Assembly: GCA_902615915.1 (NCBI GenBank) | Contig: CACMQQ010000002.1 | Span: 124,001-188,000, forward strand | Length of the DNA stretch: 64,000 nucleotides | Reading direction: 5' to 3' | From: an uncultured Fidelibacterota bacterium | Lineage (GTDB): Bacteria > Fidelibacterota > Marinisomatia > Marinisomatales > TCS55 | In this document: positions 26,835-35,400 of the stretch, one piece after another | Numbering within the stretch: position 1 is the first letter of the stretch | Layout: each line of letters begins with the position of its first letter | Made by a program: the position numbers and the translations under genes | Notes under the pieces: generated by a model | The model's database searches: none | Seen by the model: only the letters and a program-made list of their open reading frames with translations | What the model was told of the DNA's origin: nothing

Positions 26835-27367
26835 TTTTTTGACTCAACATTCAGACTAATCAGCATTCCTTTTTCTTTTTCAAAATGAGGTAAATATGCT
26901 TGAGAATGGTCATCGAATTTTGCATGTTCAGTTTTCCTCCAATCATAAATAAAAATATCTTTCATGCCAATATCTTTTAAGATCTTCTTTAAACTTTTAA
27001 AATCAAAAACAGTTTTATGATATATCAGCTTATCACCCATCTTCATTTTACCATATAGGGGGCCCAAAAAATTATCCAATGGATATAATCCCTTCGAATA
27101 TAATTCAACGCAAGCTTTAAAGTCTGGAACAGCTAATCTAAGAATACCATTTTTCTTTAAAACTTGCTTCCATTTTCTAAGTAGTGATATTATTTCATCT
27201 CTATCAAAATATTCTATGAAATGCGAAGAGTAAATTAAATCAACAGAATCATTTTTGAATGATTCTAATGAAATATCATTACTGTCTATGTGGCTAAAAT
27301 TAGCTCCATCAATATGTATCCATTTTTGACCGAAATTTCTTTTTCCACAGCCTATGTTAAGTTTCAT
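26831..27367 (-). CDS. Small SAM-dependent methyltransferase
   Basis: A 178-residue class I methyltransferase. Motif I is LNIGCGKRNFGQKWIHIDGA, motif II DLIYSSHFIEYF, and post-motif LKKNGILRLAVPDF. It has the compact form common in glycan loci, where the substrate is usually a nucleotide sugar or glycan. It overlaps the cupin gene by 11 nt and the mini-DegT gene by 4 nt, so the three form one translationally linked cassette. The methyl acceptor is not predictable. Confidence 0.82.
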   Translation of the reverse strand: MKLNIGCGKRNFGQKWIHIDGANFSHIDSNDISLESFKNDSVDLIYSSHFIEYFDRDEIISLLRKWKQVLKKNGILRLAVPDFKACVELYSKGLYPLDNFLGPLYGKMKMGDKLIYHKTVFDFKSLKKILKDIGMKDIFIYDWRKTEHAKFDDHSQAYLPHFEKEKGMLISLNVESKK

Positions 27368-27788
27368 TTAAAAATTCTTTATCAAATTTTTGCCCTTTAT
27401 AAGGACCAGTTTTAAATTCATAAACATATGTATCTTCCTCAAGAATTGTATAAGTATGACCGCCTTCCAATGTGATACTGCAATCACCCTTTTCTAATAT
27501 AGGCTCTGCTAGTATTTGTTGATCTAGATCATAAAACTTACATTTAACAGAACCATTAATAACAACCCACGATTCTTGAGCAATTGTTCTTTCTTGGCCA
27601 TTTTTCCAAATGTGGAAGTGAGGCCTAAATGATTGGTCTTTTTTTAATTTTAATGCTGATAATTGGATGAACTGGTCTGGGCTAACCAAATCTTTTCTTG
27701 ATTCTTTGGCCATTTCATTGAAGTCATCTTTTTTAAAAACAATATGTAAGATTTTATTTTTTCTGACTTTAGATTTATATATTTTCAT
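27357..27788 (-). CDS. Cupin-fold protein
   Basis: A 143-residue protein with a single cupin barrel: PHFHIWKNGQERTIAQESWVVINGSVKCKFYD (cupin motif 1, with two His) and EKGDCSITLEGGHTYTILEEDTYVYEFKTG (motif 2, His). It resembles sugar-locus cupins that act as isomerases or metal-binding accessory proteins (WbuC/FdtA-like), but I do not see a decisive signature. It overlaps the PglE-like aminotransferase gene by 4 nt and the methyltransferase gene by 11 nt. Confidence 0.72.
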   Translation of the reverse strand: MKIYKSKVRKNKILHIVFKKDDFNEMAKESRKDLVSPDQFIQLSALKLKKDQSFRPHFHIWKNGQERTIAQESWVVINGSVKCKFYDLDQQILAEPILEKGDCSITLEGGHTYTILEEDTYVYEFKTGPYKGQKFDKEFLNET

Positions 27789-28915
27789 TTTTTTAAATAA
27801 TTTTTTATGCCCAAAGATATTAAAAATTGATCTTCTTGTTTTAAGTTACATCCTGATGGCAAGCAAATACCATTTTCAAATAAATATTTAGAAACAGATT
27901 TTTTATTAATTGAGAAAAAATCTGATTTTGAATAGAGAGGTTGCATATGCATTGGCTTCCAGATTGGTCTACACTCAACATTATTTCTATTAAGATAAAC
28001 AATTAAATTTTTAATTTCTTTATGAGATTTTTCTTTTAGAAGAAGCACACTTAACCAATTTGTTGATCTTCCTCCTTTGATTTCTGGCATAAATTCAATT
28101 TCATTTACACTTTGCAAATTTTTTTTATAAGTTTGAAAAATCTCTCTAGTTTTATTTACATAATCATCAAGAGAATTTAATTGAGCTAATCCTAATGCAG
28201 CTAGAATATTACTCATCCTGTAATTATACCCTAATTCAGCATGTTCATAGTGAAGTTTTTTCTCTCTAGCTTGGGTTGACAGTTTTTTAGCTTTCTTAAT
28301 GTGGTCTTCATTATTTGATAAAATCATACCTCCACCCGAAGTTGTTATGATTTTATTTCCATTAAATGATATGATTGATAATTCTCCAAACGATCCACAT
28401 TTTTTTTTATAATACTCAGCTCCTAAGCTTTCAGCAGAATCCTCAATAATCGGGACTTTGTATTTACTGCAAATATCCTCTAAGTCTTTATAATTAGCAC
28501 TTTGTCCATAAATATCAGTTACTATAACAGCTTTTGGTAAATAAGTTTTAAATGCTTTTTCTAGAGACTTCGCACACATATTCCACGAAGTTAAATCTGA
28601 ATCTATAAATATCGGTTTGGCACCTATATAATTAATTGCATTTGGGCTTGCAACAAAAGTTAAATCAGAACAAAAAACTAAATCTCCTTTATTCACGTTT
28701 AACACTCTTAATGCTAAATGTAAAGCTGCTGTACCAGAAGATAGTGCTGCAGCATAAGAACGGTTTAAATATTTTTTCATTTTTTTTTCAAAATTTTCAA
28801 TATAAGGGCCAACTGGTGCAATCCAATTAGATTCTATAGCTTTGCAAACGTATTTAATCTCATCGCCACTTAAAACAGGTGGCGATAAAAAAATTTTATC
28901 AGAAAATTTTTGCAT
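27785..28915 (-). CDS. DegT-family sugar aminotransferase (PglE/perosamine-synthase-like)
   Basis: A 376-residue PLP enzyme. It has LSPPVLSGDEIKYVCKAI at the N-terminus, SSGTAALHLALR, PIIEDSAESLGA (Asp for the pyridine nitrogen) and SFNGNKIITTSGGGM with the Schiff-base Lys. The C-terminal region YNYRMSNILAALGLAQL is also standard. It transfers an amino group to C4 of a UDP- or GDP-4-keto-6-deoxy sugar. Together with the PglD-like acyltransferase and PglC-like transferase upstream it forms the common aminate, acylate and load block. No UDP-GlcNAc 4,6-dehydratase is in the window, whereas Gmd is, so the substrate may be GDP-linked or made elsewhere. Confidence 0.88.
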   Translation of the reverse strand: MQKFSDKIFLSPPVLSGDEIKYVCKAIESNWIAPVGPYIENFEKKMKKYLNRSYAAALSSGTAALHLALRVLNVNKGDLVFCSDLTFVASPNAINYIGAKPIFIDSDLTSWNMCAKSLEKAFKTYLPKAVIVTDIYGQSANYKDLEDICSKYKVPIIEDSAESLGAEYYKKKCGSFGELSIISFNGNKIITTSGGGMILSNNEDHIKKAKKLSTQAREKKLHYEHAELGYNYRMSNILAALGLAQLNSLDDYVNKTREIFQTYKKNLQSVNEIEFMPEIKGGRSTNWLSVLLLKEKSHKEIKNLIVYLNRNNVECRPIWKPMHMQPLYSKSDFFSINKKSVSKYLFENGICLPSGCNLKQEDQFLISLGIKNYLKK

Positions 28916-28925
28916 AAAGCTTTAT

Positions 28926-30413
28926 TTATAATTCTATTTGAGGAGTGAATTCCATTTGATTAAGAATGTCATTTTGCATATTTATACCAGGAAAAACTTC
29001 TTTCAGTATTACTTTGCCATTTTCAACTTTAAAAATACATCTTTCAGTAATAATTATGATTACATCTTTTCTTTCGTTGTGATAAATTGGGCTAAAAGTA
29101 ATTTCTTTAACATTTTTAACAGCTTTGCGAATTTTTCCTTCATTTATTACAGAAATTTGATTTTTAGATTTTTTAACCACCAGACCTTTTGCTGTAAATG
29201 ATCCTACAAATATAATCTTTTTTGCTGAATGACATATATCTATATAACCTCCACATCCAAAATAATCTTTACCAAGCTTGCTCACATTTATATTTCCAAA
29301 CTGATCAAATTCAACGAAACTTAATATTGCCGTATCTATGTGACCACCATTAAAGCCCGCAAATTGGTGATCTTGAGTCAAAAACGCACTAGGATTAAAC
29401 GCTACACCAAAATCAGGTCTTCGTTCTGGGATTCCACCTATAACGCCTGATTCCATAAATGTTAATAAATTTTTATATATTTCTACATTTTTACGAGCCA
29501 AAACACCAACCATCTCTGGCACTCCTTGGCCCAGGATAATATTTGAAACAGGGTTAACGTGCTCAAGTGCTTTTTTAGCGATTATTTTTTTATAAGGTGG
29601 GTCATCGTTGAGGGTAATTTTGTCATTACATTCTCCATTATTGAGCAATCCTTTATGGTAGGTGTATTTATTTGTTTGTCTGTGATCTTTTTCAATATTG
29701 TCGGCAATGACATAACCATCAACTAAATGTGATGGTAAATCAATTTCATTTGGTGGCAATAAGTTGTTTGACTCGCTCGATACTTGTACATAAACTTTTC
29801 CTCCACATGATCTTGCGGCTTGCGCCATTGATAAAAATTCTGTCTTTACAGGTTCATTTTTCATTGAAATATTTCCCATTTTATCAGAAACAGTTCCTCT
29901 AATGAGTGCTATATCAATATCTATTTTTTTATAAAAAAGATAATCTTTATTTTTGATTTTTATTCTCTCAATTACATCATTTTTTGTTCTACTATTTAGT
30001 TTTCCTCCATTAAATAAGGGGTCAACATAGGTATTCATACCAATTTTAGATATTAATCCGGGACTTCCCCTTGCTATTTCCCTAAAAAGGAGCGATAATT
30101 GGCCTTGTGGTAAAGAATATCCACTAATTAAATTTTTTTCTACAAGTTTTCTTATTTTTGGGATTGAGCCATAATAACTACCATATGAACAAGATAAAAG
30201 ATCTGGATGAGCAAGATGGTCAATTCCTGGATCTGTAGCTGAGCTTGTAAATATTATTGTTACATTATTTGGCTTGCCATGATAATCGAAACTTTCTCTA
30301 ATTGACCGTAAAAGTAATTGAGGAGTGCCTGACCACCTAAAACCAGTTACAGTAAAATTATTATAATTACGAATAGATTCTTGAAATTTTTCAATAGAAA
30401 TTAACTTGTTCAT
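28926..30413 (-). CDS. Family I CoA-transferase
   Basis: A 495-residue CoA-transferase containing both halves (alpha plus beta) in one chain, like propionate/acetoacetate CoA-transferases (YdiF/Pct type). Features are ALIRGTVSDKMGNISM near residue 170, ILGQGVPEMVG, and LTFMESGVIGGIPE near residue 325, where the Glu of ESG is the expected thioester-forming catalytic residue. Then come FVEFDQFGNINVSK and GCGGYIDICHSAKKIIFVGSFTAKG. Placement between the PglD-like acyltransferase (2 nt) and the PglE-like aminotransferase (10 nt) is unusual. I infer that it supplies an acyl-CoA for sugar N-acylation. Confidence 0.85.
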   Translation of the reverse strand: MNKLISIEKFQESIRNYNNFTVTGFRWSGTPQLLLRSIRESFDYHGKPNNVTIIFTSSATDPGIDHLAHPDLLSCSYGSYYGSIPKIRKLVEKNLISGYSLPQGQLSLLFREIARGSPGLISKIGMNTYVDPLFNGGKLNSRTKNDVIERIKIKNKDYLFYKKIDIDIALIRGTVSDKMGNISMKNEPVKTEFLSMAQAARSCGGKVYVQVSSESNNLLPPNEIDLPSHLVDGYVIADNIEKDHRQTNKYTYHKGLLNNGECNDKITLNDDPPYKKIIAKKALEHVNPVSNIILGQGVPEMVGVLARKNVEIYKNLLTFMESGVIGGIPERRPDFGVAFNPSAFLTQDHQFAGFNGGHIDTAILSFVEFDQFGNINVSKLGKDYFGCGGYIDICHSAKKIIFVGSFTAKGLVVKKSKNQISVINEGKIRKAVKNVKEITFSPIYHNERKDVIIIITERCIFKVENGKVILKEVFPGINMQNDILNQMEFTPQIEL

Positions 30414-30415
30414 TT

Positions 30416-31045
30416 TTATTTATTAATTGGCTTTGCAGGCACTCCTACAACTGTTGTTTCGGGAGGAACGTCATTTATTACTGCAGCGCCTACACCTACT
30501 ACAGAGCCCTTGCCAATCTTTACACCAGGTTTTATAGATGCTCCTACTCCAATTGAAACATAGTCCTCAGTAATAACAGATCCACCAAATGACACATTTC
30601 CACCTATTAAAACATGATTGCCTATTTTATTATGATGACCTACAAGTGCATCTCCTCCTAAAAAAACATTATTACCAATTTTACTACATGTATGAATAGC
30701 TGTGCCCATTTCAATAATAACATTATTGCCATACTCAACTTTAGTATCAATTAATGACTTTGGATGAACAACTGAAAGCATATTAAAGCCTTCCTTTTGT
30801 AAAAATTGATATTTTTGTGATCTAGCTTTATTATCCCCTATAGCGCATATTGCATTATTTATGCTTTTTTTTATCGAAAAGTCTATCAAATCACTAGTTT
30901 TATATATAGGTATACCATCAATTTCTCTTCCTTCATTTTTTGGGTTATCATCGCCAAAAGCACAAACATCAATATTGTTAAACTTTGAGAGATTGAGAAT
31001 TAATTCACCAAATTCACCTGCTCCAAAAACTATGATTTTTTTCAT
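30416..31045 (-). CDS. PglD/NeuD-like sugar acyltransferase
   Basis: A 209-residue enzyme with an N-terminal Rossmann-like sugar-nucleotide binding domain (IIVFGAGEFGELILNL, residues 4-19). A left-handed beta-helix of hexapeptide repeats follows (residues about 95-205: VIIEMGTAIHTCSKIGNNVFLGG and onward), including the catalytic-type VGHHNKIGNH. The family N- or O-acylates amino sugars on nucleotide carriers using acyl-CoA. The CoA-transferase gene follows 2 nt downstream, which may provide the donor. Confidence 0.88.
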   Translation of the reverse strand: MKKIIVFGAGEFGELILNLSKFNNIDVCAFGDDNPKNEGREIDGIPIYKTSDLIDFSIKKSINNAICAIGDNKARSQKYQFLQKEGFNMLSVVHPKSLIDTKVEYGNNVIIEMGTAIHTCSKIGNNVFLGGDALVGHHNKIGNHVLIGGNVSFGGSVITEDYVSIGVGASIKPGVKIGKGSVVGVGAAVINDVPPETTVVGVPAKPINK

Positions 31046-31057
31046 TTAAGTGGTTTG

Positions 31058-31969
31058 CTACTGAAATTTAAAAAAATTATTATTCAATTTAGCATTTATT
31101 GCAGATTCAAACTCCATAATCTTTTTCTTTTCATAGCTATGTTTATATTCAAAAGAAAAAAAGCTTGAAAGAGCTTTTGAATGTAAAAATCTCCATGAAA
31201 TTTCTTCTTTGCCTGGGATTATAGGAAAAAAAGAAATGTCATTTTTTTTAGCTGCGTAAAAATCTGACGGGGAATCTCCTATCATTAAAACTTTACCTTT
31301 ATCATACTTTTCTTTTGTTGCAGCCTCAATGATATCAATTTTGCTACCAGTTTCTTGACTGCAAATCATAGAAGCGACATCCTTCATATTATAATTACTC
31401 CAATCTTTGCATAAAGCAGTAAATGGGGTATTTGATACAACAATTATGTCTGCATGCTTTGAGAGATAATTTATTGTTTGAGAAGCGCCTGAAATCAAAG
31501 GCATGTCTTTGGCTAAATTCATTACTTTTTCATTTACTGCTAAACTCCACGATATAGCCTTATTTATATCTGAATATTCATCTTCATCAATCTTTTCCCT
31601 TAATTTTTTTAGATTTTTATCAGTCAATGGGATGTTTAGATCTCTCAAATGTTTAATGGGTTTTAAATTTGGATAAGAATAATCAGATATGGCTTCAAAA
31701 TTCAAAAATTTTAATTTTTCAAAAAAAATTATGAGTGCTTCAAATCGATTTACTCCTCTATTAATTGAGTACAGATTAATTTCTTTCCACATTTGCTCCG
31801 ATTGCACAGAAACTTTGCTTAAGTTATAAATATTAATAAGAGGATCAATGAAGCATTGACTATGTTTTATATTCATTGAATCAAAAACAGTACCGTCAGA
31901 ATCAATTCCAATTAAATAGTCAAATTTTGGTTTAAATTTTTTTATATCATTTATTGTTACCATCTTCAT
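31058..31969 (-). CDS. HAD-superfamily phosphatase-like protein
   Basis: A 303-residue HAD hydrolase. Motif I is IGIDSDGTVFDS near residue 20, motif II VVSNTP (Thr/Ser loop) near 175, and motif IV GKVLMIGDSPSDFYAAKK near 225. A large helical cap lies between motifs I and II (about 40-150). The substrate is probably a sugar phosphate, given the glycan setting, but nothing in sequence fixes it. It overlaps the sugar-phosphate transferase gene by 23 nt and precedes the PglD-like gene. Confidence 0.8.
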   Translation of the reverse strand: MKMVTINDIKKFKPKFDYLIGIDSDGTVFDSMNIKHSQCFIDPLINIYNLSKVSVQSEQMWKEINLYSINRGVNRFEALIIFFEKLKFLNFEAISDYSYPNLKPIKHLRDLNIPLTDKNLKKLREKIDEDEYSDINKAISWSLAVNEKVMNLAKDMPLISGASQTINYLSKHADIIVVSNTPFTALCKDWSNYNMKDVASMICSQETGSKIDIIEAATKEKYDKGKVLMIGDSPSDFYAAKKNDISFFPIIPGKEEISWRFLHSKALSSFFSFEYKHSYEKKKIMEFESAINAKLNNNFFKFQ

Positions 31970-32558
31970 TTCCCATAAATTCTGGCATTATTTCAGATTC
32001 TAAAGAATTGACACCTATACCTTTAAAAACAATCATAAAAGTTTTTAATAAAATATAAATATCAAAAGAAAAGGATTGTTTTGATAGATATTTAATATCT
32101 AGACTAAACTTTTTCTCCCATGACAAATTATTTCTTCCGGAAATTTGAGCTAATCCTGTAATTCCAGGTTTGATATTTAATCTCATAATTTGATAATCAT
32201 TAAACCTTTTTAAATATTTTAATGGCATTGGCCTGGGGCCCACTAAACTCATATTACCTTTTATTACATTAAATAAAACAGGAACTTCATCTAAGCTTGT
32301 CTTCCTTAATAATCGCCCAAACTTAGTAATTCTTTTAACATCATCTTCAGCGCTAATAGATGGACCAACAAGCATTGATCTAAACTTTATCATTTTAAAT
32401 GGCTTTCCATTTAATCCCAATCTTTCATGAACAAAAAAAATTGGAAAACCATGAGTTATAACACAAGTTAGACAAATTATTATCATAACAGGAGAAATAA
32501 AAAAAAGAATTATTAGACTAAGAGTTAAATCTAGTAAACGCTTTAAAAATCTATGCAT
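31947..32558 (-). CDS. PglC-type undecaprenyl-phosphate sugar phosphotransferase
   Basis: A 203-residue monotopic phosphoglycosyltransferase, the short form without extra TM helices. It has one N-terminal re-entrant hydrophobic helix (residues 9-32), VHERLGLNGKPFKMIKFRSML, the catalytic Asp-Glu in TSLDEVPVLFNVIKGNMSLVGPRP, and the C-terminal PGITGLAQISGRN. It starts a lipid-linked oligosaccharide by loading a sugar-1-phosphate onto undecaprenyl phosphate. It lies next to PglD- and PglE-type genes, consistent with an amino-sugar substrate. A second, unrelated initiating enzyme (WecA type) lies at 43970-45484. Confidence 0.92.
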   Translation of the reverse strand: MHRFLKRLLDLTLSLIILFFISPVMIIICLTCVITHGFPIFFVHERLGLNGKPFKMIKFRSMLVGPSISAEDDVKRITKFGRLLRKTSLDEVPVLFNVIKGNMSLVGPRPMPLKYLKRFNDYQIMRLNIKPGITGLAQISGRNNLSWEKKFSLDIKYLSKQSFSFDIYILLKTFMIVFKGIGVNSLESEIMPEFMGNEDGNNK

Positions 32559-33378
32559 TAGTTTTTTTTGCTATTCCAATCAATAAACTGCCTTTACCAA
32601 TTGAAGCTGAGAAAGTAAAAAAGAGTTTTTGCAATAAAGAATATTTCCGCACTTGTCCCCAAGTTATATCATTGTTACTACATGTAAAAATATCTCTAAT
32701 TATTAATTGATTTTTTTCAAATAGTTGTTTAATTGTATGGCTAGAATATGCTCTCATGTGCATTGGAGGTTGAATAAATCCATAATCATATGATAAAATT
32801 GGAGAGATTCTTCTAATAGAGGATGATAAGCTAAAATGATTTGGAATTTCAAGATGTAAAATACCGCCTGGTTTTAAAATTTTTAATATTTGATTCATAA
32901 ATTGCATTGGATTTTCTACATGCTCAAGAACTTGGTGCGCAGTTATGATATCAAACTTTTCTTTAATTTCTTTTAAATTTTTTTCTAAAATTGGAATCTT
33001 ATTTTTTTTTCCAAATTCTAACCAAAAGGGGCTGACCTCAACACCTTTCCAATTTATTGATAAATCTTTATAAGGCTTGTAAAAAACACCTGGGCCACAA
33101 CCTATATCCAAAATATTTTGACATTTTCTTTCGAGCATTTTTTCATATTCTACTATCCTCTTTTTGACATAAAGAGAGGCAATTTTTTTTGTTTTAAAAA
33201 ATGAATCTTCCATCATTTTAATTCCGATGTCATCTACTGGTGAAGAATTGCCTTCTATTTCAACAAGTTCAGGGCAAAAATATAACTTACAATATTTACA
33301 ATTATAAATTTCATAATTGTTCCACACAAACTTTATTAAATTTTTTGCATTGCTGCATACTAAACATTCTATTTTCAT
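32551..33378 (-). CDS. SAM methyltransferase with N-terminal zinc-ribbon-like motif
   Basis: A 275-residue class I methyltransferase. The N-terminus has CLVCSNAKNLIKF and YNCKYCKLYFCPE, two CxxC pairs as in TylF/StiK-like and other zinc-ribbon methyltransferases of glycan loci. The core has ILDIGCGPGVFYKPYK (motif I), ITAHQVLEHVENP and LKPGGILHLEIPN. The acceptor is likely a sugar or glycan chain. It overlaps the PglC gene start by 8 nt. Confidence 0.85.
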   Translation of the reverse strand: MKIECLVCSNAKNLIKFVWNNYEIYNCKYCKLYFCPELVEIEGNSSPVDDIGIKMMEDSFFKTKKIASLYVKKRIVEYEKMLERKCQNILDIGCGPGVFYKPYKDLSINWKGVEVSPFWLEFGKKNKIPILEKNLKEIKEKFDIITAHQVLEHVENPMQFMNQILKILKPGGILHLEIPNHFSLSSSIRRISPILSYDYGFIQPPMHMRAYSSHTIKQLFEKNQLIIRDIFTCSNNDITWGQVRKYSLLQKLFFTFSASIGKGSLLIGIAKKTNA

Positions 33379-33391
33379 AAATGTTATAAAA

Positions 33392-34591
33392 TTAACCTTT
33401 CAATGAATTTAGAGTCTTTTCAAAAACTAAAAAGTTTTTTTCAATTGAAAAAGAGTGAGAAAGTTTTTTTGAAGAATCTTCCATGCTAATTATTTTTTCT
33501 TCATCAAAAATATACCTATTTATAATTTCTGAAGCTTTCTTTGGGTTGTTATTTGGAATAGTAAAACCAGCATTATTTTTTTTTATTAATTTTGACTGCC
33601 AGCCACCATAATTAAGCATTAATGGCTTACCTGCTGCTAAACCATCAAAAAATTTGTTTGCAGAATTATTTTCCATTTCAGGTAGGTCTATAAATAATGA
33701 ACTTACGATTGTAGCAGCAGATAAAAGTTCAGGCATTTTATTTTTTGAAATGAAATTCATCATAAAAAGATTATTATTTAATAAATTAAGTTTTCTTGCT
33801 CTATCTTCTATTGTTTTACTTTGATGACCATTGCCAACTATTAGAATCTTTATATCCAATTTTTTTTTTTGGAGAATTTTAGCAATGTCAACTAAATAAT
33901 TAACATTGTTTATTCTTCCCAAAGAACCGGCATACAATATTATAGGAGAGGAATTAAAATTTAAATATTTTCTTTTGAAATTTTTTCCAACTGCTTTGGA
34001 GACTGTAAAATTTTCAATGTCGCATAAATTTGTAATAACGACAATTTTTTCTACATTACCACAAATTTTAAAAATTTCATTTTTCATTCCATCAGATAAC
34101 GCAATAATTTTATCTGACTCTTTATAAATTTTATATTCTAACCATTTTAAAATCTTTATTAATGGTTTAAACTTGATCGCGCCTAAAGCAATTGGAAGTT
34201 GTGGCCACATATCTCTCACTTCAAAAACCATTTTAACTTTTTTTATTTTTTTTAATATAACAGCTGGTATGCCAACTGTTAATGGCGTACTAGAAGCTAT
34301 AATTAAATCATAATCAAGCGATAAACCTTTTCTTAATGCAAAAAAGGCAAATGTGGTGAATGAAATAATTCTTCTCAAATAATTCATTTTATTTGAGTAA
34401 GTGCTTGAGCCCCAATATACTTCGATCCCTTCTTCAATTGTAAATTTTTTATCTGACAATTTTTGCCAGTTAGAAGTAATCATATATACAGAATTACCAT
34501 TATTTGTCAACCTTTTTGCAAATTCAAAAGATCTAGTAGATCCTGGCATTTCATCAGTGTTGAAGTATTGATGTATATATAATATTTTCAT
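33392..34591 (-). CDS. Glycosyltransferase family 4 (WbuB-like)
   Basis: A 399-residue GT-B enzyme with the WbuB-like N-terminus ILYIHQYFNTDEMPGSTRSFEFAKRL and VFEVRDMWPQLPIALGA. The C-terminal donor domain has LYAGSLGRINNVNYLVDIA and ENNSANKFFDGLAAGKPLMLNYGGWQ. WbuB family members transfer L-FucNAc or related amino sugars as an early step, but the donor here is not known. It overlaps the upstream GT2 gene by 4 nt. Confidence 0.88.
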   Translation of the reverse strand: MKILYIHQYFNTDEMPGSTRSFEFAKRLTNNGNSVYMITSNWQKLSDKKFTIEEGIEVYWGSSTYSNKMNYLRRIISFTTFAFFALRKGLSLDYDLIIASSTPLTVGIPAVILKKIKKVKMVFEVRDMWPQLPIALGAIKFKPLIKILKWLEYKIYKESDKIIALSDGMKNEIFKICGNVEKIVVITNLCDIENFTVSKAVGKNFKRKYLNFNSSPIILYAGSLGRINNVNYLVDIAKILQKKKLDIKILIVGNGHQSKTIEDRARKLNLLNNNLFMMNFISKNKMPELLSAATIVSSLFIDLPEMENNSANKFFDGLAAGKPLMLNYGGWQSKLIKKNNAGFTIPNNNPKKASEIINRYIFDEEKIISMEDSSKKLSHSFSIEKNFLVFEKTLNSLKG

Positions 34592-35400
34592 TTTTTTAAG
34601 TATTTATTTATAAAATAAAAATGTGAACTTTTGGCATAATTATATAATTCTTTACCACTTAATTTTTTTGAAGCAGTGTGCGAATTGTGCTTGATCAATA
34701 AATATGGTATATAAAAAATTTTACATCCTACCTTCTTTGAAATTTCTGCAGTTGAGAGTTCCTCGCAAAATAGTTTAAAATTATCATCTAACCAGCCACC
34801 GCTATCAAAAAAATATTTTGAAAATATCATCGCTGATCCATGAATAGCGTAAACTTCTTGAGTTTTTTGGTTGTTATGATTTGATTTAAAGTTTTTAAAA
34901 CTTTTAAAAACTTTTAAAAAAATTGATATATAATATGATTTAAAAAATAGATTCCAATAAAATAATCTAAACTTGCTCATAGGTTTAATCATAAAAGGAT
35001 TGAGATTCTTATTTTTCTCATCAATAATTTTAGCTCCTATGACATGGTAGGTTTTACTATCTAGGCTATATAGTTTATTGAAAAAATTAACATCATCAAT
35101 TAATATATCATTATTACAAACAATTGTCCATTTTGCTTTTTTCTCTTTCAATTCTGCTAAGCTTTTTTTTATAGCTGGCCAGTAAAAATAGTTTTTTTTA
35201 AAAGGGACAATTAGTGTTTTTAAGCTTGAATTAATTACAATTTTATTTAATTCATTATAAGATTTTTTCGTTGATTCATTATCAATAATAACAACAAATA
35301 CGCTTTCTGAATTTTCACATTTTTCAATAGAAGCTATTAAATCTCTTGTGGGATTGTGATTTTTAAAATTAACAGTAAGTACTAAGGTTTTTAATTTCAT
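34588..35400 (-). CDS. Glycosyltransferase family 2 (rhamnosyltransferase-like)
   Basis: About 270 residues, GT-A fold. It has TLVLTVNFKNHNPTRDLIASIEKC at the N-terminus, VIDNEST, WTIVCNNDILI (the DxD-like metal region), and the later AIHGSAMIFSK and FKLFCEELSTAE motif with Glu-Glu. The start is the ATG at 35400 (MKLKTLVLT), which overlaps the wzy TGA by 4 nt; a GTG 36 nt upstream would add an unrelated tail. It transfers a sugar to the lipid-linked repeat unit. Confidence 0.85.
   Translation of the reverse strand: MKLKTLVLTVNFKNHNPTRDLIASIEKCENSESVFVVIIDNESTKKSYNELNKIVINSSLKTLIVPFKKNYFYWPAIKKSLAELKEKKAKWTIVCNNDILIDDVNFFNKLYSLDSKTYHVIGAKIIDEKNKNLNPFMIKPMSKFRLFYWNLFFKSYYISIFLKVFKSFKNFKSNHNNQKTQEVYAIHGSAMIFSKYFFDSGGWLDDNFKLFCEELSTAEISKKVGCKIFYIPYLLIKHNSHTASKKLSGKELYNYAKSSHFYFINKYLKK

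Noticed and set aside
34876-34925. Short tandem A/T repeats (ACTTTTAAAA units)
   Set aside because: They lie inside the GT2 coding sequence and encode Lys/Phe-rich residues; they reflect base composition.
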